Shown one piece after another: positions 5,904 to 12,571 of a stretch of 16,249 bases of DNA. The stretch covers positions 1 through 16,249 of the forward strand of contig JAULYE010000187.1 in NCBI GenBank assembly GCA_032118015.1. The letters run 5' to 3'. Both the position numbers and the translations under genes were made by a program. The notes under the pieces were generated by a model. The model was not told the DNA's origin. It saw nothing but the letters and a program-made list of their open reading frames with translations, and ran no database searches. The DNA comes from Casp-actino8 sp032118015 (GTDB taxonomy: Bacteria > Actinomycetota > Acidimicrobiia > Acidimicrobiales > Ilumatobacteraceae). Position 1 is the stretch's first letter. Each line of letters begins with the position of its first letter.

Positions 5904-6850
5904 TGGTTGGCGTCATGGTCCCGACCCAACATCTCGATGAGACGAGGAGCTACTTCGGACACGGGGTCTTCATGCACATCGAACCAGGTCACCCGCGGAT
6001 CTCGACGGAACCACCGCTCCTGTCGCACTGCGAACTGACACGTATGCAGCACGATCGCCTCAACGGTTCGATCAAAGTCGACCTCACCCTCCAGATGATC
6101 GATCATCTCCCGGTAGCCGAGTGCCTGTCGCGCCGTCAGCGACAAACCACTCTCCATCAATGATCGAACTTCCTCGAGGAGACCCGCGTCCACCATGTCA
6201 TGCACCCTGCGTGCGATTCGATCTCGTAGGAGATCTCTCTGCCAACGCAGAGCGATCTGGCGAACCGATGTCACCGGGTATTCGTCCACTCCTGGACCGA
6301 AAGAGGAAAATGGTCGTCCGCTGCCTTCGACGACCTCCAGCGCCCTGACAATACGCCGAGTATTGGAGGGTTCCATCTTTCCCGCAGCCTTGGGATCGCT
6401 GGCGCACAGTCGCTCGTAGAGAACTTCGGATCCGAATTCCTCGGCCTCTTCGATGAGCCGGGCACGTACATCTGGCCAGGTTCCGGGGATGTCCATGTCA
6501 TCGACTACGGCACGCACGTACAAACCGGTCCCGCCCACCAAAATCGGCGTTCCTGCGCGGTGCTCGATATCGGCGAGGACAGTGCGGCAGTGCTCCTGGA
6601 ACTGGGCAACAGTGAACGTCTCACGAGGATCGACGATGTCCAACATGTGATGCGCGACGAGAGCCCGTTCATGAGATGGAGCTTTGGCAGTACCGATATC
6701 CATTCCCCGGTACACCTGCATTGCATCGATCGACACCAGTTCAGCGCCGACATGTCTGCCGATGTCACTCGTGGCAACGGCAAGTGCGAGTGCTGACTTG
6801 CCACTGGCAGTCGGACCGAGAATGGCGATGGAGGGTGTCTTCACCTGCAA
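5900..6850 (-). CDS. miaA: tRNA dimethylallyltransferase MiaA
   Basis: MiaA transfers a dimethylallyl group from DMAPP to the N6 of A37 in tRNAs that read UNN codons. The 316-residue protein has the P-loop GPTASGKS (12-19), the substrate motif DAMQVYRGMDIGTAK (42-56), VGGTGLYVRA (105-114), and the C-terminal RQALGYREM and RQERWFRRDP stretches that bind the anticodon loop. The length is typical. The start is not an ATG: TTG at 6850 begins 1 nt after the miaB stop. GTG at 6844 (codon 3) is preceded at 6 nt by GTGAG and may be preferred. Either start leaves the P-loop close to the N-terminus. The gene is directly downstream of miaB, which acts on its product. Confidence 0.96.
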   Translation of the reverse strand: MQVKTPSIAILGPTASGKSALALAVATSDIGRHVGAELVSIDAMQVYRGMDIGTAKAPSHERALVAHHMLDIVDPRETFTVAQFQEHCRTVLADIEHRAGTPILVGGTGLYVRAVVDDMDIPGTWPDVRARLIEEAEEFGSEVLYERLCASDPKAAGKMEPSNTRRIVRALEVVEGSGRPFSSFGPGVDEYPVTSVRQIALRWQRDLLRDRIARRVHDMVDAGLLEEVRSLMESGLSLTARQALGYREMIDHLEGEVDFDRTVEAIVLHTCQFAVRQERWFRRDPRVTWFDVHEDPVSEVAPRLIEMLGRDHDANQ

Positions 6851-6851
6851 C

Positions 6852-8279
6852 TCACTGAACAGCGAGTGGAATGCGTACTTTGTGCGTCGGTTCCGCTGTC
6901 AACTCCACGAAATCGCCTCGTAAATGATGAGGGGCAGCTCGCGTGATTTCCACGAGTCCGTAACTCCCGACGCGCACCGGAGACCGTGTGACGAAGTGAA
7001 CCACCTTGTTCTGACGTGTGCGGCCAGTCGTGATCTCCGGCGACTTCTTTGACGGACCCTCGATGAGCACCTCTTCGATTCGACCAATTCGCGCTTCGTG
7101 CTTCAACAACGCAGACCGCTCGACAACGACACGCAGACGCGCGAAGCGCTCCATGACCACATCAGGATCGACGAAGTGTTCGGTCATCGTGGCTGCCTCG
7201 GTACCTTCTCGAGGCGAAAAGATGTACGTGTAGGCATAGTCATACTCAGCCGCAGCCGCCACTTCGAGTGTGCGCTGGAAATCTTCTTCTGTCTCACCTG
7301 GAAATCCCACGATGATGTCCGTACTCACCGCGAGATCATTGATCATCGAACGTGCCTCGCCAAGTTTCTCGAGATAACGCTCAGATGTGTAGCCACGGTG
7401 CATGATCGCCAACATGCGATCGCTTCCGGACTGCATCGGATAGTGCAAATGCTCACACACCGTCGGCGTCTCTGCCATTGCGGCGAACGTCTCCGATCGC
7501 ATGTCCTTGGGGTGAGGGCTGGTGAAACGAACTCGGCGAATCCCGTCGATGGAGCCAACGGATCGAAGCAGGCGGCTGAACATCGGCTGCGCTCGGACGT
7601 CCTCTCCTGATCTCTTGCGCTCGAGGAGAAGGTCGCGTCCATAACTGTTGACGTTCTGTCCGAGAAGCGTGACCTCAGAAACACCTTGCTGAGCCAGTTC
7701 ACGCACCTCTCCGACGATCTCGTCGTACGGTCGGCTGATCTCTTCGCCACGTACGGATGGGACGATGCAGAAACTGCACGAGTTGTTGCAGCCGATCTGG
7801 ATGGTGACCCAGGCGTCATAGGAATTGACGCGCTTTGCCGGAAGAGCAGACGGGAAGAGTGCGTGATCATCGATCACTGCCGCGTCGAGGATCTCCGTGA
7901 CCGGACCTTGAGTCCGGGCCTCGTTCAAAAGTTCGGCAGCACGGTGCACATTGTGCGTACCCATGACGACATCGACCCAAGGAGCGCGTGAGCGGACGAT
8001 GTCCCTGTCCTTTTGAGCGAGACATCCTGATACGACGATCTGTCGACCCGGACGCTCTTCCTTCCAGCGCTTGAGCATGCCGAGGTTGCCGTAGAGCTTG
8101 TTGTCGGCATTTTCACGGATACAGCACGTATTGAGTACCACCACATCGGCATCGTCATCTGAGTCGACTCCCGTGAGACCACTCGACTCCAAAAGACCGG
8201 AAATGCGTTCGGAATCGTGCTCGTTCATCTGACACCCATAGGTGCGCACGACGTAGGAGCGGCGATCGTGTCCGTTCAT
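6852..8279 (-). CDS. miaB: tRNA-2-methylthio-N6-dimethylallyladenosine synthase MiaB
   Basis: MiaB is a radical-SAM methylthiotransferase that adds the 2-methylthio group to i6A37. The 475-residue protein has the N-terminal MTTase domain with auxiliary-cluster cysteines C16 (TYGCQMN), C52 (LNTCCIRENA; C53 is adjacent) and C86 (SGCLAQ). The radical-SAM motif is C164, C168, C171 (GCNNSCSFC). The C-terminal section (about 405-470) fits a TRAM RNA-binding domain. LGQNVNSYG and VSTDIIVGFPGETEEDF are further hallmarks. The ATG at 8279 is chosen; an upstream in-frame TTG at 8306 adds nine non-conserved residues. GAGGG just before the ATG could act as a ribosome site. A TAGCCT hexamer ends 7 nt upstream. 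It appears to be the first gene of the miaB-miaA-dapF-hflX-dapC run. Confidence 0.97.
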   Translation of the reverse strand: MNGHDRRSYVVRTYGCQMNEHDSERISGLLESSGLTGVDSDDDADVVVLNTCCIRENADNKLYGNLGMLKRWKEERPGRQIVVSGCLAQKDRDIVRSRAPWVDVVMGTHNVHRAAELLNEARTQGPVTEILDAAVIDDHALFPSALPAKRVNSYDAWVTIQIGCNNSCSFCIVPSVRGEEISRPYDEIVGEVRELAQQGVSEVTLLGQNVNSYGRDLLLERKRSGEDVRAQPMFSRLLRSVGSIDGIRRVRFTSPHPKDMRSETFAAMAETPTVCEHLHYPMQSGSDRMLAIMHRGYTSERYLEKLGEARSMINDLAVSTDIIVGFPGETEEDFQRTLEVAAAAEYDYAYTYIFSPREGTEAATMTEHFVDPDVVMERFARLRVVVERSALLKHEARIGRIEEVLIEGPSKKSPEITTGRTRQNKVVHFVTRSPVRVGSYGLVEITRAAPHHLRGDFVELTAEPTHKVRIPLAVQ

Positions 8280-8286
8280 TGCCCTC

Positions 8287-8292
8287 AGGCTA
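8287..8292 (-). promoter_or_regulatory. Candidate -10 element (TAGCCT) upstream of miaB
   Basis: TAGCCT ends 7 nt before the miaB ATG, within the 62-nt sigA-miaB gap. A GAGGG ribosome-site-like sequence lies between them, so a leaderless reading is less certain here. No -35 is obvious. Confidence 0.3.
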
Positions 8293-8322
8293 CCCCTCGA
8301 CCCCAAGAGCTCGATGGTGAAT

Positions 8323-8334
8323 GTCCGGGCGGAC
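8323..8334 (-). terminator. Short inverted repeat just after sigA
   Basis: On the minus strand GTCCG, CC, CGGAC begins 7 nt after the sigA stop codon. As RNA it would form only a 4-bp stem with a 4-nt loop. No T-run follows. It is a weak candidate for the end of the sigA transcript. Confidence 0.25.
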
Positions 8335-8341
8335 TGGAGGG

Positions 8342-9610
8342 TCAGCCGTCGACGAACTGTTGCAGTGCATGCGAGTTGGCGACGTTGCGCAGCCGGAAAA
8401 GAGTTCGAACTTCGATCTGGCGAACCCGCTCCCGGGTGATGTTGAATGCCCGCCCCACTTCTTCGAGCGTTGCACCCTCTTGGCCGTCCAGACCGAAGCG
8501 CATTCGCATCACAGCCTGCTCACGCTCGGACAGATCCTGCAAGATGACCCGAACGGCTTCGCGCATGTCTTCGATTTCGATGCCATCACTCGGGTCATTT
8601 GCGTCAGTGGCGGCCAAATTGTCAGCGAAGGTCATATCGCTGTCATCGCGTGTCGGTTGGTCGAGGCTTGTCGTACCCACCGCCAAAGAGAAGTAACTCT
8701 CCACCTTCTCCAGGCTCTCGCCCATTGCCGCTGCAACCTCAGCAACTGTTGGCTCTCGCTGAAGTTGTTGGAGCAATTCACGCTGCATCCGTCGTGCCCT
8801 GTTGATGCTCTCCATGGTGTGTGTCGGGATGCGAATATTGCGCGTCTCTTCAGCAACAGCACGCGAAATGGCCTGCTTGATCCACCATGTTGCATAGGTC
8901 GAGAACTTGAATCCACGGGTGTAGTCGAAGCGTTCGACCGCCTTCATCAAACCGATATTTCCGCTCTGAATGGCATCTGCCAGCGGCATGTTCGTCTTCG
9001 TGTAGCGCTTGGCGATGCTCACGACGAGCCTCAAGTTCGCCTGGGTGAGTTCATCTCGAGCTTTGCGCCCGTTCTTTGCCAGGCGTTGAAGTCGCTTGCG
9101 ATCCACGATCGGCGCATCATCGGACATCTCGGACAATTCACTCTCAGCTGCAATGCCTTCTGTGATGCGACGGCCAAGAATCTTTTCCTCTTCAGCATTG
9201 AGGAGGGGAATCCTGCTGATCTCGAACAGATACATCTTGACGGCATCCTGTGCCGCAGCGTCTCCTGGCCGCCTCGACGCAGATGCAGCATTGCTGCTCC
9301 GTTCACTTTGGGATCGAGATGCTGCATCGAGGAATGGACGACGCAACTCACCAGAGTCATCCACATCGAACGACTGATCGACTCGTATTCCGAGAGCCTC
9401 GATAGCACTGCGCACGACTTCGATGGATTCGGCGGACAATTCGACGTCATGGAGAACATCCACGATGTCTTCTGTCGACAGCTCACCTGTTCGACGTCCG
9501 AATGCAACAAGACGTTCCCACTCTTGGCCGTCGACTCCGTCGAGGGGAGTGACTAGCGGTGACGAATTGCCGGAGCGCTCAGCCCGGTTCTCCCCCACTT
9601 TCACCCCCAT
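8342..9610 (-). CDS. sigA: Primary RNA polymerase sigma factor (RpoD/SigA)
   Basis: This is a 422-residue group 1 sigma-70 factor. Region 1.1 is recognisable at about 30-80 (WERLVAFGRRTGELSTEDI). Region 1.2 begins DAVKMYLFEISRIPLL (about 122-137). Region 2 spans LTQANLRLVVSIAKRY to YATWWIKQAISRAVAEETRNIRIP (about 188-262). Region 3 is at about 263-335. Region 4 contains LSEREQAVMRMRFGL and the helix-turn-helix TLEEVGRAFNITRERVRQIE (about 360-400). Region 1.1 plus the dnaG linkage argues for the housekeeping factor rather than an alternative one. The ATG at 9610 lies inside dnaG (32-nt overlap). GTG at 9604 or 9598 is also possible; the latter follows GGGGGTG at a plausible spacing. A much longer open frame upstream is dnaG shadow. 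Confidence 0.95.
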   Translation of the reverse strand: MGVKVGENRAERSGNSSPLVTPLDGVDGQEWERLVAFGRRTGELSTEDIVDVLHDVELSAESIEVVRSAIEALGIRVDQSFDVDDSGELRRPFLDAASRSQSERSSNAASASRRPGDAAAQDAVKMYLFEISRIPLLNAEEEKILGRRITEGIAAESELSEMSDDAPIVDRKRLQRLAKNGRKARDELTQANLRLVVSIAKRYTKTNMPLADAIQSGNIGLMKAVERFDYTRGFKFSTYATWWIKQAISRAVAEETRNIRIPTHTMESINRARRMQRELLQQLQREPTVAEVAAAMGESLEKVESYFSLAVGTTSLDQPTRDDSDMTFADNLAATDANDPSDGIEIEDMREAVRVILQDLSEREQAVMRMRFGLDGQEGATLEEVGRAFNITRERVRQIEVRTLFRLRNVANSHALQQFVDG

Positions 9611-11378
9611 GTCCGTCGAGGCCTCGACCTCGTTGTCCAAGCCACCATAGCAATGCCTCACAAGCCGTTGGTGCCGCGCGCTCGTCGTCGAGTTTCTCCA
9701 ACTCGAGACGCGCTTCGCGATCTTGACGAATCTCTTCGGGATCACTGATGCTCGTCCTCTGGCCGAGCATTCGCCGAACTGCGACAGTGATGAGGTTGAA
9801 TGCCACCGACTGAGCAGGAACGTCGATATCGGCCACGGCGCTGCGTTCGAGCAATTCGCGCACTTCAGGATCGGCAATGGCGAGCGCGTTCGTCAAGAGT
9901 GAACCGGGCTGCGATCCAGCCTCACCCAACGTAATGAACGCCCGACGCGCCACTTCATGAGAGAACAACTCTTCGATCAGCCAGGGTGCGATCTCGTCCC
10001 AGGACTGGAGCAGCAGACTGATCGCCACGAATTCAGCGTTCTCCTGCATTCCGACCGAACGTGCCGGTGGTGCACTCACGACGGGGCGAACATTTCGCCG
10101 TTCGGCTTGACGAACCAGATCCTGTACCGGAAGACCCACTCGCGCAGCCACCTCACCCGCATACAACTTGCGCACATTGACATCAGGATGCTCGTTGATC
10201 ACTTCGAGTGCCTGAGAAGCCACACGAGCCCTGTCCTCGGGACTTCGCAAAGGAACTCCCTGAACGACACGGTTGATGCGAAATCCGAGAAACGGGATTG
10301 CTTCATCGATCGCAGTCGCCAAGGCCTGTGGATCAGAGGACGCAAGATCGCCCGGATCCTTGCCCGATGGGAACCGAGCAACCGAGACCTGGACCTGATA
10401 TTTCTGCTCCCATTCGTAGAACTTCTCTGCAGCTCCCTGACCTGCTGCGTCGGCATCGAAGGCGAGGACCACACGACTTGCGAATCGTTTGAGAACACGT
10501 ACGTGCTCTTCCGTGAGCGCTGTTCCGCAGGTCGCTACAGCGAGCGACACGCCTGAGCGGTGGAACCCGATGACATCTGTGTAGCCCTCACAGACAATCA
10601 CCTGATCCGCCTTCACGACATCGTTCTTCGCCCAGTTCAACCCATAAAGGGTCTTGGACTTGAAATAGACCTTTGTTTCGGGCGAGTTCTTGTACTTGGC
10701 AGGGTCGGTACTGCCCGGCAGAACTCTGCCGCCGAAGGCAACGGGTTCGCCGATGTCGGTGAAGATAGGGAACATCACACGGGCACGAAAGGAGTCCTGC
10801 ATTCGATTGGCACGATTGTTGAAAGCCAACCCGACATCACGAAGCATCTCCGCGGAAAAGCCTGTACCAATCATGTGCCGACTCAGGGCATCCCAATCGT
10901 CCGGGGCGTACCCGAGACGAAACTGGCGGGCGACGTCTCCAGCCAGTCCGCGTTCGCGCAGGTAATCGCGAGCTGCTCGGGCGTCGGGAGATGTGAGGAG
11001 CCGCTGGTGGTACCACTCGACAGCAGCTTCCATTGCTGCGATCAGTTCCTTGCGCCTGTTTCGATCTCGTCCTTCACCCCCAGTCGTATACGTCAGCGTG
11101 ATGTTCGCCTTGGCTGCGAGTTTTTCGACCGCTGCCACGAAGTCGATGTTGTCGATTTCCTGTACGAAATTGAAAACGTCACCCGCAACCTGACAGCCGA
11201 AGCACTTGTATCGACCGGTCTCTTCGCGAACGTTGAATGACCCAGATTTCTCTGCATGAAAGGGACACAGACCGACCCAGTTACGGCCGGTCTTGCGCAA
11301 CGCCACGTACTGCTGCACGACTTCGACGATCGAGATCGTTGCGCGCACTCTCTCGATGTCGTCGGAGACGATGGCCAT
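9579..11378 (-). CDS. dnaG: DNA primase DnaG
   Basis: DnaG synthesises RNA primers for the replication fork. The 599-residue protein has an N-terminal CHC2 zinc domain (C38, H41, C59, C62 in GLCPFH...YKCFGC) and a catalytic core with YKNSPET. The TOPRIM domain has E264 in EGYTDVI and D308/D310 in FDADAAG as metal ligands. The C-terminal region (about 430-580) fits the helicase-interaction domain. The Gly-rich tail overlaps the sigA start, suggesting coupling of the two genes as in the macromolecular synthesis operon (rpsU is absent here). The ATG at 11378 gives the expected N-terminus (MAIVSDDIERVRATISIVEV). An upstream TTG at 11429 adds an unconserved basic stretch. No Shine-Dalgarno is present, and TACTGT lies 6 nt upstream. 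Confidence 0.97.
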   Translation of the reverse strand: MAIVSDDIERVRATISIVEVVQQYVALRKTGRNWVGLCPFHAEKSGSFNVREETGRYKCFGCQVAGDVFNFVQEIDNIDFVAAVEKLAAKANITLTYTTGGEGRDRNRRKELIAAMEAAVEWYHQRLLTSPDARAARDYLRERGLAGDVARQFRLGYAPDDWDALSRHMIGTGFSAEMLRDVGLAFNNRANRMQDSFRARVMFPIFTDIGEPVAFGGRVLPGSTDPAKYKNSPETKVYFKSKTLYGLNWAKNDVVKADQVIVCEGYTDVIGFHRSGVSLAVATCGTALTEEHVRVLKRFASRVVLAFDADAAGQGAAEKFYEWEQKYQVQVSVARFPSGKDPGDLASSDPQALATAIDEAIPFLGFRINRVVQGVPLRSPEDRARVASQALEVINEHPDVNVRKLYAGEVAARVGLPVQDLVRQAERRNVRPVVSAPPARSVGMQENAEFVAISLLLQSWDEIAPWLIEELFSHEVARRAFITLGEAGSQPGSLLTNALAIADPEVRELLERSAVADIDVPAQSVAFNLITVAVRRMLGQRTSISDPEEIRQDREARLELEKLDDERAAPTACEALLWWLGQRGRGLDGHGGESGGEPG

Positions 11379-11530
11379 GCCGGAACAGTAGTGCGCATGA
11401 CGGGGAGTGCGCCTGGCCCTCAATTTCAACGTTTTCTGAAGGGACGATCCGAATCCGTGGTTCGAGACGAGCTTCTTGCACCACCTGTCACAGCCGATCT
11501 CGACTCACGGGTGATTCAAGAGTCATCGGA
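11379..11530 (-). promoter_or_regulatory. terC-dnaG intergenic region with candidate leaderless dnaG promoter
   Basis: This 152-nt gap has a TACTGT -10-like hexamer at 11390-11385, ending 6 nt before the dnaG ATG and identical to the -10 of the LysM gene. No good -35 was seen at the expected distance. A GACTC/GAGTC inverted repeat with a 13-nt loop lies shortly after the terC stop; it has no T-run. No convincing gene was found. Confidence 0.4.
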
Positions 11531-12502
11531 TCAGTCGGACACGCAGGAATCGCTCTCATCTTTGAGCATGGAGAATCCGACGGCCACCGCCAACACGGCA
11601 CAGATCACCCCCAAGGAGACCAATGTCGAGATGCGATACCACTCGTGAATCAACATCTTCACGCCGATGAAGGCCATTATGACGACAAGGCCTTCCTTCA
11701 AATGGCTGAATCGGGAATGCATACCGGCAAGAAGGAAATACAGTGCCCGCAAACCGACAATGGCGAAAGCATTCGAGGAAAAGACGATGAACTGCTCACG
11801 ACTCACCGCAAGGACTGCTGGGACGGAGTCGACGGCGAAGACAATGTCGGTGAACTCCACGATGAACAAGACCCCAAGGAGCGGAGTTGCCAGCACACGC
11901 CCATCGACACGCGTGAACATTTTTCGACCGTCGTAGTCCGGCAGTGTCGGAATCAGTCGATCGATCAGCCGGATGAAACGACTCGATCCTGGATCGACGT
12001 CTTCATCTCCCTTCACTGCGACTTTGATCGCGGTGAAGATGAGAAACACCCCGAACACGTACAACACCCAGGTGAATCTTTCGAGAAGTGCAACACCGGC
12101 GAAGATGAAAGCGGCGCGGAGAGCGAGAGCACACAAGACCCCCGTGAACAGCACTCGGTGCTGATACTGGGAAGGAACTTTGAAGTGGCTGAGAATGAGC
12201 GCCCAGACGAAGATGTTGTCCACGCTGAGGCTCATTTCGATCAGATAGGCACTGACGTACTCCCCAGTGGCCTGAGCACCGAAGGACAAGGCAATCACGG
12301 CCGAGAAGCCGAGTCCGAGCGAAATCCAGACGATGCTCTCGAGGGCTGCTCGACGAACGTCAACATGTTCATCGAGTTCGACTGTGCGATGCACAACCGT
12401 CAGATCGAAGAGGATGAGAACCAAGACCGATGCGATGAGAGCGAACCATGCCCAGCCGGGCACAGCAAGATCGACGAACGTTCCCGCTGGGTCCGGGCTC
12501 AC
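11531..12502 (-). CDS. TerC/Alx-family integral membrane protein
   Basis: This 323-residue polytopic membrane protein has about nine hydrophobic segments, starting at about 18-38 (WAWFALIASVLVLILFDLTVV). It carries the two family signatures: EMSLSVDNIFVWALIL in the first half and EFTDIVFAVDSVPAVLAVS in the second. These acidic membrane motifs are thought to bind metal. TerC relatives are implicated in tellurite resistance, manganese export (Alx, MeeF/MeeY) and metal loading of exported proteins; which applies here cannot be told. The start is GTG at 12502 with no Shine-Dalgarno; a mini-ORF stop overlaps it as GTGA. It lies 59 nt downstream of ppdK on the same strand and 152 nt upstream of dnaG. 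The tail is short and acidic. Confidence 0.92.
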   Translation of the reverse strand: MSPDPAGTFVDLAVPGWAWFALIASVLVLILFDLTVVHRTVELDEHVDVRRAALESIVWISLGLGFSAVIALSFGAQATGEYVSAYLIEMSLSVDNIFVWALILSHFKVPSQYQHRVLFTGVLCALALRAAFIFAGVALLERFTWVLYVFGVFLIFTAIKVAVKGDEDVDPGSSRFIRLIDRLIPTLPDYDGRKMFTRVDGRVLATPLLGVLFIVEFTDIVFAVDSVPAVLAVSREQFIVFSSNAFAIVGLRALYFLLAGMHSRFSHLKEGLVVIMAFIGVKMLIHEWYRISTLVSLGVICAVLAVAVGFSMLKDESDSCVSD

Positions 12503-12514
12503 AGTTGAACTGTC

Positions 12515-12556
12515 GTCATGTTCGTCTCGTCATGTTCGTCTCGTCATGTTCGGTAG
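12515..12556 (-). repeat. Three 14-bp tandem units encoding coupled mini-ORFs before terC
   Basis: On the plus strand GTCATGTTCGTCTC occurs at 12515 and 12529, with a diverged copy at 12543 (GTCATGTTCGGTAG). Read on the minus strand, each unit starts an ATG mini-ORF. MTRRT runs 12547-12530, MTRRT runs 12533-12516 and MTTVQL runs 12519-12499. Successive ORFs overlap by 4 nt (ATGA, ATGA) and the last overlaps the terC start (GTGA). No ribosome site precedes the first ATG. The repeat is certain; translation is conjecture. Confidence 0.8.
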
Positions 12557-12571
12557 ACGAACTACTTCGTC
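12556..12571 (-). terminator. Inverted repeat over the ppdK stop codon
   Basis: On the minus strand GACGAA, GTAG, TTCGTC form a perfect 6-bp stem with a 4-nt loop holding the ppdK TAG stop. There is no T-run. It may act as an mRNA 3' end or attenuator between ppdK and terC. Its right arm can also pair with GACGAA copies in the adjacent 14-bp repeat. Confidence 0.35.

Noticed and set aside
8321..9556. 411-codon open frame on the plus strand
   Set aside because: It is antisense to sigA, with no recognisable domain.
10491..10510. Near-palindrome around ACGTACGT inside dnaG
   Set aside because: It lies within conserved TOPRIM coding sequence, has imperfect arms, and has no reason to be an operator.
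11237..12508. 423-codon open frame on the plus strand
   Set aside because: It is antisense to terC and the start of dnaG. The composition (His/Glu/Asp-rich) is what the complement of a membrane-protein gene gives.
12503..12561. yybP-ykoY manganese riboswitch before terC
   Set aside because: The gap is only 59 nt and is mostly the 14-bp repeat; there is no room for the aptamer and none of its conserved loops were seen.
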